Source: Pseudalkalibacillus salsuginis
Lineage (GTDB): Bacteria > Bacillota > Bacilli > Bacillales > Fictibacillaceae
Assembly (NCBI RefSeq): GCF_021646685.1
Contig: NZ_JAKJHW010000001.1
Coordinates: 186,001-250,000 of the forward strand
Direction of reading: 5' to 3'
DNA length: 64,000 nucleotides
Under the pieces are notes generated by a model. It did no database searches. It saw only the letters and a program-made list of their open reading frames with translations, and had not been told where the DNA came from. This document shows, one piece after another, positions 7,956-15,286 of this stretch. The position numbers and the translations under genes are program-made. The first letter of the stretch is position 1. Each line of letters begins with the position of its first letter.

Positions 7956-8808
7956 ATATGAAGATTTCCTCTAGTGAAAGCGGCAGAAGATCGAAGACTA
8001 CCGGTTTGTACTTTTCGAAATGAGTTGTAACCTCATCTGCTTGACCTCTTACGATACAGAGCATCACACTTCCGCGTTCTTCTTTATAAAGTAATTGGAT
8101 CCCATCGAACAACTCTTCTGGCGTTTTTCCTTTAAAGGCTATTTGGATCTTCTGGGTATCCGATTTCAAATCGTCCAGCTCTTTTTCAAGCAAAAGCTTT
8201 CCTTTATGTAGAACCCCGACATGATCACAAATGTCTTCAATCTCCCTTAAGTTATGAGAAGAAATAAGGACTGTCATTTCCCTTTCTGCGACATCCTGCA
8301 AAATCAGATTTTTCACCTTTTTCCGCATGACAGGGTCAAGCCCGTCAATCGGTTCATCCAAAACCAGCAAATCCGGCATTGTCGACATTGATAACCAGAA
8401 CGCCACCTGCCGTTGCATCCCTTTTGAAAACTTCTGGATTTTCTTATCCAATCCGATATCGAATACTTCCCTCAATTGCTGGAAACGTTCCTCGTTCCAT
8501 TCAGAGTAGATGCTTTTGTAAAAGTTCGCCATCTGTTGAATGGTGTATTGCGAAAAGAAATACAACGTATCCGGGATGAAAATCATCCTGTCTTTCATTT
8601 TCGTATTTTCAAAAATCGGCTCTTTATTGATCGTCACTCTTCCTTGATCTTCACGTAAAATGCCTGCCACGATACGTAATAACGTCGTCTTCCCTGCACC
8701 ATTTGAGCCGAGCAACCCAAAAATCGATCCCTTTTTGACCGTAAAGGAAACGTCTGATAAAGCTTCAATTTCATCCAACCTTTTTGCTATATTATGAACT
8801 TGAATCAT
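7909..8808 (-). CDS. ABC transporter ATP-binding protein (YtrB-like)
   Basis: The 299-residue nucleotide-binding subunit shows a Walker A motif (GLLGSNGAGKTT), a signature motif in the variant form FSKGMQRQ, Walker B with LLVLDEPIDGLDP and a switch histidine (SSHNLREIED). It would energise the permease encoded downstream. The start at 8808 is chosen because GGGGAGGGG sits about 6 bases upstream of this ATG; an upstream GTG or ATG reading would put the binding site inside the coding region. It overlaps the regulator gene by 17 bases and the permease gene by 47. Confidence 0.9.
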   Translation of the reverse strand: MIQVHNIAKRLDEIEALSDVSFTVKKGSIFGLLGSNGAGKTTLLRIVAGILREDQGRVTINKEPIFENTKMKDRMIFIPDTLYFFSQYTIQQMANFYKSIYSEWNEERFQQLREVFDIGLDKKIQKFSKGMQRQVAFWLSMSTMPDLLVLDEPIDGLDPVMRKKVKNLILQDVAEREMTVLISSHNLREIEDICDHVGVLHKGKLLLEKELDDLKSDTQKIQIAFKGKTPEELFDGIQLLYKEERGSVMLCIVRGQADEVTTHFEKYKPVVFDLLPLSLEEIFIYEMGDVGYAIKNVLV

Positions 8809-9190
8809 CTTGTTCCCCTCCCCCAATCGACTTCTCTATGTCTGAAATACAAGCTTGGAGCTCTTCTGCTGTCATACCAATATAAAGAGCTTCCGATACC
8901 AGCTTTTTAAAATCGGATTTCACCTTTTCCAACTTTTCGGTGTTTATAGCATGTTTTGTCTCACTAACGAAGTTTCCTTTTCCTTTGATTGTATAGATAT
9001 AACCTTGTGACTCAAGTTCCCGATACGCTTTTTGAATTGTGTTCGGATTGATCGTCAACTGCTGTGCAAGCACTCTTACAGACGGAAGCTGCTCATCTGT
9101 CTTCATCACATCATTGATGATGAGTACTTTGAATCTTTCGACCAATTGCTCGTAAATCGGCTTGCGGCTTCGAACATCGAGGTCAAACAT
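8792..9190 (-). CDS. GntR-family transcriptional regulator, YtrA subfamily
   Basis: The 132-residue protein has an N-terminal winged helix (PIYEQLVERFKVLI through LAQQLTINPNTIQKAYRELE) and only a short helical C-terminal dimerisation tail, as in the YtrA subfamily. Such regulators usually repress their own operon, which encodes an ABC transporter, as here. The ATG at 9190 is preferred over a GTG six bases upstream because GGAGG is 6 bases from it. An inverted repeat that overlaps the likely promoter lies just upstream (9212-9256). Confidence 0.88.
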   Translation of the reverse strand: MFDLDVRSRKPIYEQLVERFKVLIINDVMKTDEQLPSVRVLAQQLTINPNTIQKAYRELESQGYIYTIKGKGNFVSETKHAINTEKLEKVKSDFKKLVSEALYIGMTAEELQACISDIEKSIGGGEQDDSSS

Positions 9191-9211
9191 CGACACCCTC
9201 CCATCTGCAAT

Positions 9212-9256
9212 AACTGTACTAAGTGTATTAACTGTATTATTATTAATAGTACAGTT
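9212..9256 (-). promoter_or_regulatory. Promoter/operator of the GntR-ABC-sigma operon
   Basis: AACTGTACTA (9212-9221) and TAGTACAGTT (9247-9256) are a perfect 10-bp inverted repeat. Between them the half-site recurs in tandem (AAGTGTATTA, AACTGTATTA), so three head-to-tail copies face one inverted copy. An ATGACA -35-like box on the minus strand falls inside the array. This is a plausible autoregulatory operator for the YtrA-type repressor. Confidence 0.65.
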
Positions 9257-9341
9257 GTCATTATATACGAACTTTTCTGCTTTGAAAAGAAAAATTTACA
9301 AAGTGAAAAGAAATTCATTTATCAAGTAGGGTAATTCTATG

Positions 9342-9370
9342 AAAAAAACCGCTCTCGAATTGAGAGCAGC
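9342..9370 (-). terminator. Rho-independent terminator after the antiporter remnant
   Basis: On the minus strand GCTCTC and GAGAGC form a stem followed by GGTTTTTTTC. It sits 40 bases after the end of the antiporter pseudogene and would have served that gene. Confidence 0.75.
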
Positions 9371-9407
9371 TTTGTATAAAGGGGTTAGAACGACTGTTTT
9401 GGATTGA

Positions 9408-9719
9408 TCAGTCCAGGAGTTTCTTTGATAAAGGATATACACCTATGCTTTGCACAACCAAAGAGATGAGGACTGCGGCAAATGTAAGGGAAATGATGAA
9501 TTCTGTACCCTAGCCGCCTTTTGATTGGAGGCTCAATAGTAAAAATACAGACATGGACCCTTTCATTCCAACCCAGCTAAGAAGCAGTGATTCTTTTCCA
9601 GTGATCTTCTTCCGCCAAAAAGGAAAGATTCTAGTCGTACCCGTGATTATAATGAATCTCACTACTATCGAGATAACAAAAATGAAGAAAGCCAGAATGA
9701 TGTATAGAGAAACCAACAT
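9408..9719 (-). pseudogene. Remnant of a CPA1-type Na+/H+ antiporter gene
   Basis: The minus strand encodes the C-terminal part of a cation:proton antiporter: transmembrane helix, a charged loop (RKKITGKESLLLSW), then WVGMKGSMSVFLLLSLQ, which matches the conserved late helix of NhaP/CPA1 antiporters. A TAG codon at 9510-9512 interrupts the frame, and the same frame continues for 33 more codons with another hydrophobic helix to a TGA at 9408. The N-terminal two thirds are missing. The fragment retains a GGGGG-containing ribosome binding site before its ATG. The product would not be functional. Confidence 0.7.
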
Positions 9720-9799
9720 TGCTTCCCCCTATCTGCTTTTGTTTTTATTGACCAAATTCTTTGGGTGCATTTTTATATTCATTCTTTTGCAATACTGAA

Positions 9800-9815
9800 A
9801 TACTTGATCAAGTAT
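9800..9815. promoter_or_regulatory. 16-bp perfect palindrome
   Basis: The sequence ATACTTGATCAAGTAT is self-complementary over its whole length. It lies between the antiporter remnant and the DDAH-family gene, about 95 bases upstream of the latter's start. It may be a protein-binding site; the regulator is unknown. Confidence 0.35.
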
Positions 9816-9909
9816 CTGTTAATACTATTCCTAGGTCGTTTGATCGTTAAACCACCTCTCAAGTGTCAGTCGCTCTGTCTACAGAAAAACAGTTGAAGGA
9901 GCCATCGGA

Positions 9910-10767
9910 ATGGAAGCTCATTCTCAAAAAAGGCATAAAACGTATTGCAACAGTGAGTATGACGTATTGAAAAGAGTCATTCTCTGTGAACCTCATTACA
10001 TGAGGATCCGTGATGTCATCAATGAAACTCAAAAAAAGTTCAAGAATGAAGGCATACATATCGACCGCGCAGTCGAACAACATAACCATTTCATTAAAAC
10101 CTTACAGAACCATGGGGTGGAGGTAATCCTGCTCCCTTATCATGAAAAATTCCCTGAACAAGTGTTTACACGGGATATTGGCTTTACATTGGGGCAGACC
10201 CTTTTTGTTTCCAGGATGGGAAGTGATATAAGAAGAGGAGAGGAAAATGTCGTCAAACAATGGTTGGACGATGAGGAACTGCCTTATTTCAAAATCGGTG
10301 AAGACAAAATCGAAGGCGGAGATGTCCTCATTGACAGGGAGTCCATTTATGTAGGTTTAAGTAACCGCACAGATCAAAGAGCAGTCGACCATTTAAAGAG
10401 CGTATTAACCCAATACGACGTGATCGCCATTCCATTTACAGAAAAATATCTGCATCTTGATTGTATCTTCAATGTCATTTCTCCTGAAGTGGCTTTGATC
10501 TTCCCATCTGCCCTGAATAAAAAAGAGGTCGACTTTTTCGCTTCTCGTTATGAATTGATAGAAGTAACCTGTGAAGAACAATTCACACTCGGGACGAATG
10601 TATTGGCGATCGGAAATCAAAAAATCTTAAGCCTTCCGGTCAACCAAAAAGTAAACGGAAAGTTACGTGAGAAAGGTTTTGAGGTAATAGAGGTGGATAT
10701 CTCTGAAATCATCAAATCCGGGGGATCTTTCCGTTGCTGTACACTTCCAATATTGCGTGCCGAATAA
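9910..10767 (+). CDS. DDAH/arginine deiminase-superfamily hydrolase (YkgA-like)
   Basis: The 285-residue protein belongs to the amidinotransferase/dimethylarginine dimethylaminohydrolase group, which hydrolyses guanidino compounds such as methylated arginine to citrulline. The catalytic set is visible: an acidic residue in EGGDVL (about residues 138-143), the histidine in LHLDCIFN (about 179-186) and the cysteine in the C-terminal GGSFRCCTLP. AAGGAG lies about 9 bases upstream of the ATG. The gene stands alone on the plus strand, so it gives no pathway context, and the exact substrate is not certain. Confidence 0.87.
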   Translation: MEAHSQKRHKTYCNSEYDVLKRVILCEPHYMRIRDVINETQKKFKNEGIHIDRAVEQHNHFIKTLQNHGVEVILLPYHEKFPEQVFTRDIGFTLGQTLFVSRMGSDIRRGEENVVKQWLDDEELPYFKIGEDKIEGGDVLIDRESIYVGLSNRTDQRAVDHLKSVLTQYDVIAIPFTEKYLHLDCIFNVISPEVALIFPSALNKKEVDFFASRYELIEVTCEEQFTLGTNVLAIGNQKILSLPVNQKVNGKLREKGFEVIEVDISEIIKSGGSFRCCTLPILRAE

Positions 10768-10779
10768 TTCGATTACAAA

Positions 10780-10823
10780 GGGCTGTCCTAAAACCATTCA
10801 TGTCAACACTTATGGACAACCCC
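10780..10823. terminator. Hairpin terminator between convergent genes
   Basis: GGGCTGTCC pairs with GGACAACCC, allowing one mismatch, between the DDAH-like gene and the VanW-type gene, which end toward each other. T tracts are short on both sides. Confidence 0.5.
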
Positions 10824-10857
10824 TTATTCATGAATTCATTCAACTAAGTAGAAAGGA

Positions 10858-11784
10858 TCATTCTTCATTTTGCGGATCGGAAGTATCGATTTCTTTCTGG
10901 TGAGTGGTTGAGGCTTTAGGTACTTTCCGCGGCTCAAAATTGATGACTTCGGAAGAATAAAGTTGTATGACTATGCTTCCACCATATCGTTTAGCACGTA
11001 TCAGAATCGGTTGGTTGTATTTATTCTGAAAACGGAAATCGGGTCCATACCAGCTTACTGTTGCATCACGTCCTGAAGGTACGTAGGGAACCCGTTTACT
11101 GTGGGAGTACCGTTCCACGATTTTGAGCCCGGCCTTGTCAACCGCATTGAATAAAGTTGAAGAAACCTGGCATATTCCTCCCCCTATTCCCTCGGACAGT
11201 TCACCCCTTACAATAATAGGGGCACGCATATAGCCCTTTCCCTGTGTTCGCTTCCCTACAACTTTGTTGAACGAGAAAGTCTCACCAGGATAGATGACGT
11301 GATTATCAATCGCTTCTGCGGCAAGCGTTATATTGTGGGATCGGTTCTCATTTTTAGAATTGAAGTATGTTACGTATTGACCGATCTGCTGCACACGGAT
11401 ATGAGCAAGCAATTCACTGTCGACTCTTGGGTAGATATCCATCTCTGGGACTTCTATTTCAGATGAACCCTCCCCATAGAAATAGGTATAAAACTGCTCC
11501 CTGAACATTTGTCGATCAAGCCGGTAACCCACCTCTCCAGGAATGATTCGCCCTAGATCATCAAGCTTTGCATTTACAGGAGCACGGTAAATTTGTTGAT
11601 CAAGTTTTTTGATGAATCGATTGTATTTTTCGATGTCAAGCATCGGAGTATTGGGAATCTGTATTGAAAAGTCTTCCCGGTTGACGACTGCAATGGTCTC
11701 TTCCTGCTGTGTCACCGTTAAACTGTCAGGCTGCTCGATAGGCTGTACAAATGTCAATAGGGCAGCCATCCAAATATAGATCAT
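10858..11784 (-). CDS. VanW family protein (YoaR-like)
   Basis: The 308-residue protein has an N-terminal hydrophobic segment (signal peptide or anchor) and a C-terminal VanW domain recognisable from GETFSFNKVVGKRT, GIGGGICQVSSTLFNA and the SWYGPDFRFQN region. VanW-type proteins are exported and associated with the cell envelope; their biochemical role is unsettled. The start at 11784 is chosen because GGGAGG stands 8 bases before it; an ATG six codons upstream lacks a site. It is most like B. subtilis YoaR. The gene is monocistronic. Confidence 0.82.
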   Translation of the reverse strand: MIYIWMAALLTFVQPIEQPDSLTVTQQEETIAVVNREDFSIQIPNTPMLDIEKYNRFIKKLDQQIYRAPVNAKLDDLGRIIPGEVGYRLDRQMFREQFYTYFYGEGSSEIEVPEMDIYPRVDSELLAHIRVQQIGQYVTYFNSKNENRSHNITLAAEAIDNHVIYPGETFSFNKVVGKRTQGKGYMRAPIIVRGELSEGIGGGICQVSSTLFNAVDKAGLKIVERYSHSKRVPYVPSGRDATVSWYGPDFRFQNKYNQPILIRAKRYGGSIVIQLYSSEVINFEPRKVPKASTTHQKEIDTSDPQNEE

Positions 11785-11879
11785 AGTATTACCTCCCATC
11801 ATTAGTATGAACTTGATTCTATCCTTTAATGTAATGTTCTCCCTTTAAAAAGCGCCTCTATGGTGGACTACAAGAAACT

Positions 11880-11958
11880 TTGACATCCAGAAAAATATGA
11901 TGTAAATTACATAATAGACGAACATTTTGTTTTATTTTCAGTTAAATCATTCGTTTTT
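11880..11958 (+). promoter_or_regulatory. guaC promoter with possible tandem PurR boxes
   Basis: A TTGACA -35 box (11880-11885) is followed after 17 bases by TAAATT as -10. Downstream, CGAACATT (11919-11926) matches the core of a PurBox, and an inverted partner with ATTCG and a T-rich flank lies at 11946-11958. In B. subtilis guaC is controlled by PurR through such boxes. The two half-sites here are separated by about 19 bases, slightly more than the usual 16-17, and the second is imperfect, so the regulator assignment is an inference. Confidence 0.5.
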
Positions 11959-11971
11959 AGGGGTGTAAAGG

Positions 11972-12955
11972 ATGGAAAATGTGTTTGATTATGAGGATAT
12001 TCAATTGATTCCTGCAAAATGTGTAGTGAATAGCCGATCCGAGTGTGATACATCGGTAAGGTTAGGGGAACATACATTCAAATTGCCTGTGGTGCCTGCA
12101 AATATGCAGACGATCATAGATGAGAGGATCGCCATTTCCTTAGCGGAAAATGGATATTTCTATATAATGCATCGTTTTCAACCAGAGGAGCGACTAACCT
12201 TTATTGAAAAGATGAAATCACGTGGATTGATCACTTCCATCAGTGTGGGTGTCAAAGAGGAAGAGTATAGATTTATTTTACAACTGGCAAATGAACACCT
12301 TGCACCTGATTTCATTACGATCGATATTGCACACGGTCACTCCAATGCTGTAATCGAGATGATTCAGCATATCAAAAAACACCTGCCAAAGAGCTTCGTC
12401 ATTGCTGGTAACGTCGGAACCCCAGAGGCCGTAAGGGAATTGGAACATGCTGGTGCAGATGCGACAAAAGTCGGTATTGGGCCAGGAAAGGTATGCATTA
12501 CGAAAATCAAAACTGGATTCGGGACTGGTGGTTGGCAATTGGCTGCGTTACGTTGGTGTGCAAAAGCCGCAAGCAAACCGATCATCGCTGACGGAGGAAT
12601 CCGTACCCATGGGGATATTGCAAAATCAATACGATTTGGCGCTTCTATGGTCATGATCGGTTCTTTGTTCGCCGGGCATGAAGAATCTCCTGGAAAAACG
12701 GTTGAGAAAGACGGAAAGCTCTTTAAAGAATACTTTGGTTCTGCTTCTGAATTCCAAAAAGGTGAAAAGAAGAATGTAGAAGGCAAGAAAATGTATGTAG
12801 AACACAAAGGGTCTTTGAAAGATACGTTGATCGAAATGGAGCAAGATCTGCAATCTGCCATTTCATATGCAGGAGGAAACAAGCTGGAAGCAATCCGTAA
12901 TGTAGATTATGTCGTTGTAAAGAATTCCATTTTTAACGGCGATAAGATTTATTAA
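11972..12955 (+). CDS. guaC: GMP reductase
   Basis: GMP reductase converts GMP to IMP with NADPH, returning guanine nucleotides to the adenine branch. The 327-residue protein is a TIM barrel of the IMPDH/GMPR family without CBS domains. The catalytic cysteine is in [11 protein letters not shown] (about residues 168-178) and the phosphate-binding segments [12 protein letters not shown] and [14 protein letters not shown] follow. Its length fits the Firmicute GuaC type. The ATG is preceded by a GGGGTG site. Two tandem copies of a dispersed repeat, the first beginning 40 bases after the stop, and then a long imperfect palindrome follow the gene in place of a simple terminator. Confidence 0.95.
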   Translation: MENVFDYEDIQLIPAKCVVNSRSECDTSVRLGEHTFKLPVVPANMQTIIDERIAISLAENGYFYIMHRFQPEERLTFIEKMKSRGLITSISVGVKEEEYRFILQLANEHLAPDFITIDIAHGHSNAVIEMIQHIKKHLPKSFVIAGNVGTPEAVRELEHAGADATKVGIGPGKVCITKIKTGFGTGGWQLAALRWCAKAASKPIIADGGIRTHGDIAKSIRFGASMVMIGSLFAGHEESPGKTVEKDGKLFKEYFGSASEFQKGEKKNVEGKKMYVEHKGSLKDTLIEMEQDLQSAISYAGGNKLEAIRNVDYVVVKNSIFNGDKIY

Positions 12956-12994
12956 AAAGGTGAGTTTTTCTTTTGGTTTTATTAAATTTGCCTT

Positions 12995-13110
12995 CAAGAA
13001 AAGCGCAAACGCCCTGAACAGCCACGAAGGTCACTGGAAGTCCGACGAGGAGGCTATGCCGCCGCAGGAGGACTGAAGTGATCCAAGTGGTTGGGCGTTG
13101 GAGCTAGACA
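12995..13110 (+). repeat. Dispersed structured repeat, copy 2 (short form)
   Basis: This copy has the clearest fold. AACGCCC near the 5' end pairs with GGGCGTT near the 3' end, GGTCAC pairs inside that with GTGATC, and a GGC/GCC hairpin closes the centre. It lies 40 bases after guaC in the same orientation and is directly abutted by copy 3. Confidence 0.9.
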
Positions 13111-13111
13111 T

Positions 13112-13273
13112 CAAGAAAAGCGCAAACGCCCTGGTCAGCCACGAAGGGCACTGGAAGTCCGACGAGGAGGCTCGAACCAAACAAAGTTCGGTCCTGCGTG
13201 GGCAAACACTTCGAACTAAATCAATGTGTCGACCGCCGCAGGAGGTCTGAAGTGATCCAAGTGGTTGGGCGTT
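13112..13273 (+). repeat. Dispersed structured repeat, copy 3 (long form with insert)
   Basis: This copy is arranged head-to-tail with copy 2. Between the gacgaggaggct and ccgccgcaggagg segments it carries about 58 extra bases (roughly 13173-13232) that start with a CGAAC/GTTCG hairpin and end in gtgtcga. The terminal stem AACGCCC/GGGCGTT is intact. Confidence 0.9.
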
Positions 13274-13291
13274 ACTTTCTTATCTTTTTAA

Positions 13292-13411
13292 AAGGGGGTG
13301 CCCATAGGTGTCTGTCTCACACCGTTCCGAACAACATTTTCGAGAAAAAGTAAGTTGACACAAAATGTTGTGTTGTAGTGTCTGACACGAATGTTCTGGG
13401 CAGCCTCTTTC
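13292..13411. repeat. Long imperfect palindrome, REP-like or miniature mobile element
   Basis: The left half (gggggtgccca, gtgtctgtctcac, aacaacatttt) is mirrored by the right half (aaaatgttgtgttg, gtgtctgacac, tgggcagcctc), giving an imperfect hairpin of about 120 bases. The GTGTCTG(A/T)CAC motif resembles REP-like sequences of Bacillaceae. No transposase gene is adjacent. It lies between guaC and yolD, whose 3' ends face each other, so it may also act as a terminator. Confidence 0.55.
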
Positions 13412-13414
13412 CGT

Positions 13415-13747
13415 TCATAAGTAACGGATATCAAGAATGTCTTTCAATTTCAGATCATGACGGTCGCCGAATTCATCGACGATTCGTAGTTCTTTCCTGA
13501 CAGGATCAGCGTAATGGATGTCGCCGACGAGAATACGGTATCTTTCCCTTTCAAAATAGACGAAAGACAATGTCTGGTTGAAAGCCATCGCTTCGTGGAT
13601 GATTTCATTCATTTCCTCAAGTTTCTGTTCATCAAGTTCTGGCCTTTTCTGTATCCGATCCTCTTCCTTCCAATCTCTGAGCAGCTTCACATGCTCCGGA
13701 AGCATCATTGCTGTCCATTTGATGTTGCCGCGGTCACGAATCCCCAT
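13415..13747 (-). CDS. YolD-like protein
   Basis: The 110-residue protein matches the YolD-like family: an N-terminal RDRGNIKW segment and a C-terminal half rich in beta strands with YRILVGDIHYADPVRKELRIVDEFGD. YolD-type proteins are typically encoded directly after a UvrX/YqjW-type Y-family polymerase, as here, and are probably an accessory to it; their biochemical role is not established. AAAGGAG lies about 10 bases before the ATG. It is co-transcribed with uvrX, 17 bases downstream of its stop, and so is under the same LexA boxes. Confidence 0.85.
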   Translation of the reverse strand: MGIRDRGNIKWTAMMLPEHVKLLRDWKEEDRIQKRPELDEQKLEEMNEIIHEAMAFNQTLSFVYFERERYRILVGDIHYADPVRKELRIVDEFGDRHDLKLKDILDIRYL

Positions 13748-13764
13748 TCAGCTGACACTCCTTT

Positions 13765-15027
13765 CTACGCTTTATGCCCACCGACAAGACGACTGCGGTG
13801 TCTTGCGGTCCCGGCAGGTGTATACGATACTGCGCGTAAAAGGGAGTCCCCACCATATTTTTCACGGATCTGATCCATCGTGTATCCGAGAACACGCTTT
13901 TTCGGACGATCGAGCTCAAACAAGGAAAGCTGCATCTCATCATCCGGGCAAACGTTTGAAAGTGTGATCGAAAGTTTACGGACGGTTTCTCCAGTATAAA
14001 ATTCATCAAATAACTCAAGGCAGACACGATAAATGTCCATCGTGATGTTCGTCGGCTCTGCAATCGTCCGTGAGCGATGGAAGCCGCCGCCAGCTTCATC
14101 TTTACTGTAGCCAACTCCAAGACTGATCGTACGTCCTGCCTTGCGGGCAGTCCTCGCCCGTCTGCCGACTTCTTCGCACATTTCCAAGATGACGTGCTGT
14201 ACTTCTTTACGGTCTTTATAATCGCGTAGTAAAATCTGGCCTTTTCCATAGCTGATTTGGCCCTGCATGATCGGAGCACCGATTTCTGAGAGATCGATCC
14301 CCCATGCATGATAATAAAGCTGATTGCCCATCACCCCGAATTTCTTCTCGAGCATTTTTAACGGATAGTGCGCAAGCTGCCCGACGGACATGATTCCCAT
14401 CCGGTTCAAGGTGCGTTGTAAACGCGGACCGATCCCCCACATGTTACTGAGCGGGGAAACCTTCCAAAGCTTCCGTTCCACGTCATCATACGTCCATTCC
14501 GCAATCCCCGCCTTCTTCGCTTCAAGATCGAGACAAATTTTCGAGAGCAGCATGTTCGGTCCTATCCCGATGGCACATGGGAGGCCGTACTTTTCCCAAA
14601 TTTCTTCTTGGATCCGTCCCGCAACCTCCCACCCATCTCCCCAGAGGCGTTCGGTCCCATCCATCTGGAGGAAGCTTTCGTCAACACTATACGTATGGAT
14701 GGAATCCTTCGGGACATATCGGTTAAACAGACGTGTCAAATCGGTCGAACGTCTTAGGTACAAACGCATTTGTGCATTGACAACATGAATCCGCGGATCA
14801 TCAGGTACTTCGAACAATCGACTTCCCGTGCGTATCCCGAATTCCTTTTTCATCATCGGGGATGCAGCCAGCACAACACTGCCTTGCCGCCCCGTATCTC
14901 CTACGACGACAAGGTGACATGTCAAGGGATCGAGCCCCATTTCCACTGCACTGCAGCTTGCAAAAAAGCTTTTCATATCAATACAAAGGATCGTTCGTTT
15001 TTCAAAGGTCGAATAATCAATCTCCAT
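13765..15027 (-). CDS. uvrX: Y-family DNA polymerase, UvrX/YqjW type
   Basis: This 420-residue Y-family polymerase is of the Gram-positive UvrX/PolY2 type, which carries out translesion synthesis as part of the SOS response. The palm motifs are visible: LCIDMKSFFASC near residue 15 and the catalytic YSVDESFLQMDG near residue 113-124. A helix-hairpin-helix (MWGIGPRLQRTLNRMGI) follows, and then the little-finger domain. GGGAG is 9 bases upstream of the ATG. Upstream there is one perfect LexA box and one with a single mismatch. Together with yolD it forms a two-gene operon. A second Y-family polymerase (polY1) lies at 39-40 kb. Confidence 0.92.
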   Translation of the reverse strand: MEIDYSTFEKRTILCIDMKSFFASCSAVEMGLDPLTCHLVVVGDTGRQGSVVLAASPMMKKEFGIRTGSRLFEVPDDPRIHVVNAQMRLYLRRSTDLTRLFNRYVPKDSIHTYSVDESFLQMDGTERLWGDGWEVAGRIQEEIWEKYGLPCAIGIGPNMLLSKICLDLEAKKAGIAEWTYDDVERKLWKVSPLSNMWGIGPRLQRTLNRMGIMSVGQLAHYPLKMLEKKFGVMGNQLYYHAWGIDLSEIGAPIMQGQISYGKGQILLRDYKDRKEVQHVILEMCEEVGRRARTARKAGRTISLGVGYSKDEAGGGFHRSRTIAEPTNITMDIYRVCLELFDEFYTGETVRKLSITLSNVCPDDEMQLSLFELDRPKKRVLGYTMDQIREKYGGDSLLRAVSYTPAGTARHRSRLVGGHKA

Positions 15028-15045
15028 CCTCAGTCACTCCCAATA

Positions 15046-15059
15046 AGAACATTTGTTCT
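15046..15059 (-). promoter_or_regulatory. LexA/DinR box, proximal
   Basis: AGAACATTTGTTCT matches the Gram-positive SOS box core GAAC-N4-GTTC exactly. It lies about 20 bases upstream of the uvrX start and overlaps a TATAGA -10-like sequence on the minus strand. Confidence 0.85.
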
Positions 15060-15082
15060 ATATCTTATGTCTTATTGTAAGG

Positions 15083-15094
15083 GAATATACGTTC
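15083..15094 (-). promoter_or_regulatory. LexA/DinR box, distal, one mismatch
   Basis: GAATATACGTTC differs from GAAC-N4-GTTC at one position. It lies 24 bases upstream of the proximal box, near where a -35 box would sit, which suggests double-operator control. Confidence 0.5.
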
Positions 15095-15174
15095 TCTTTC
15101 CACTGGAAATTTCCACCGTAGTCCTACTTTTCTGCCGATGACGACCGTAAAATAGGGTCACAGTCCTAGAAATA

Positions 15175-15270
15175 CCGAAATATATTTTGAGTTTGCTCCG
15201 ATAAAATTTTGATTTGCACCGATATTTTTTCAATCCGCTACGATATATTCTGAAACTGCACCGATAAATT
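15175..15270. repeat. Short tandem repeat, 21-bp period
   Basis: The core CCGATA recurs at 15198, 15219, 15240 (as ACGATA) and 15261, spaced exactly 21 bases, with a weaker copy (CCGAAA) at 15175. The spacers are AT-rich. Because the period is a multiple of three, every frame stays open and produces spurious repetitive reading frames. It lies between nagZ and uvrX. Confidence 0.8.
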
Positions 15271-15286
15271 CCAACGCGAAAAACAG

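Noticed and set aside
11886-11971. Purine riboswitch upstream of guaC
   Set aside because: The leader is too short and lacks the three-way junction pattern; PurR boxes explain the region better.
12364-12882. Long open frame antisense to guaC
   Set aside because: Shadow of the guaC coding sequence without start signals.
12995-13273. Possible CRISPR or other regularly spaced array
   Set aside because: Only two adjacent, near full-length copies of a 115-160 base element are present, with no spacers or cas genes.
13734-14309. Minus-strand frame of 191 codons inside uvrX
   Set aside because: Out-of-frame shadow of the polymerase gene.
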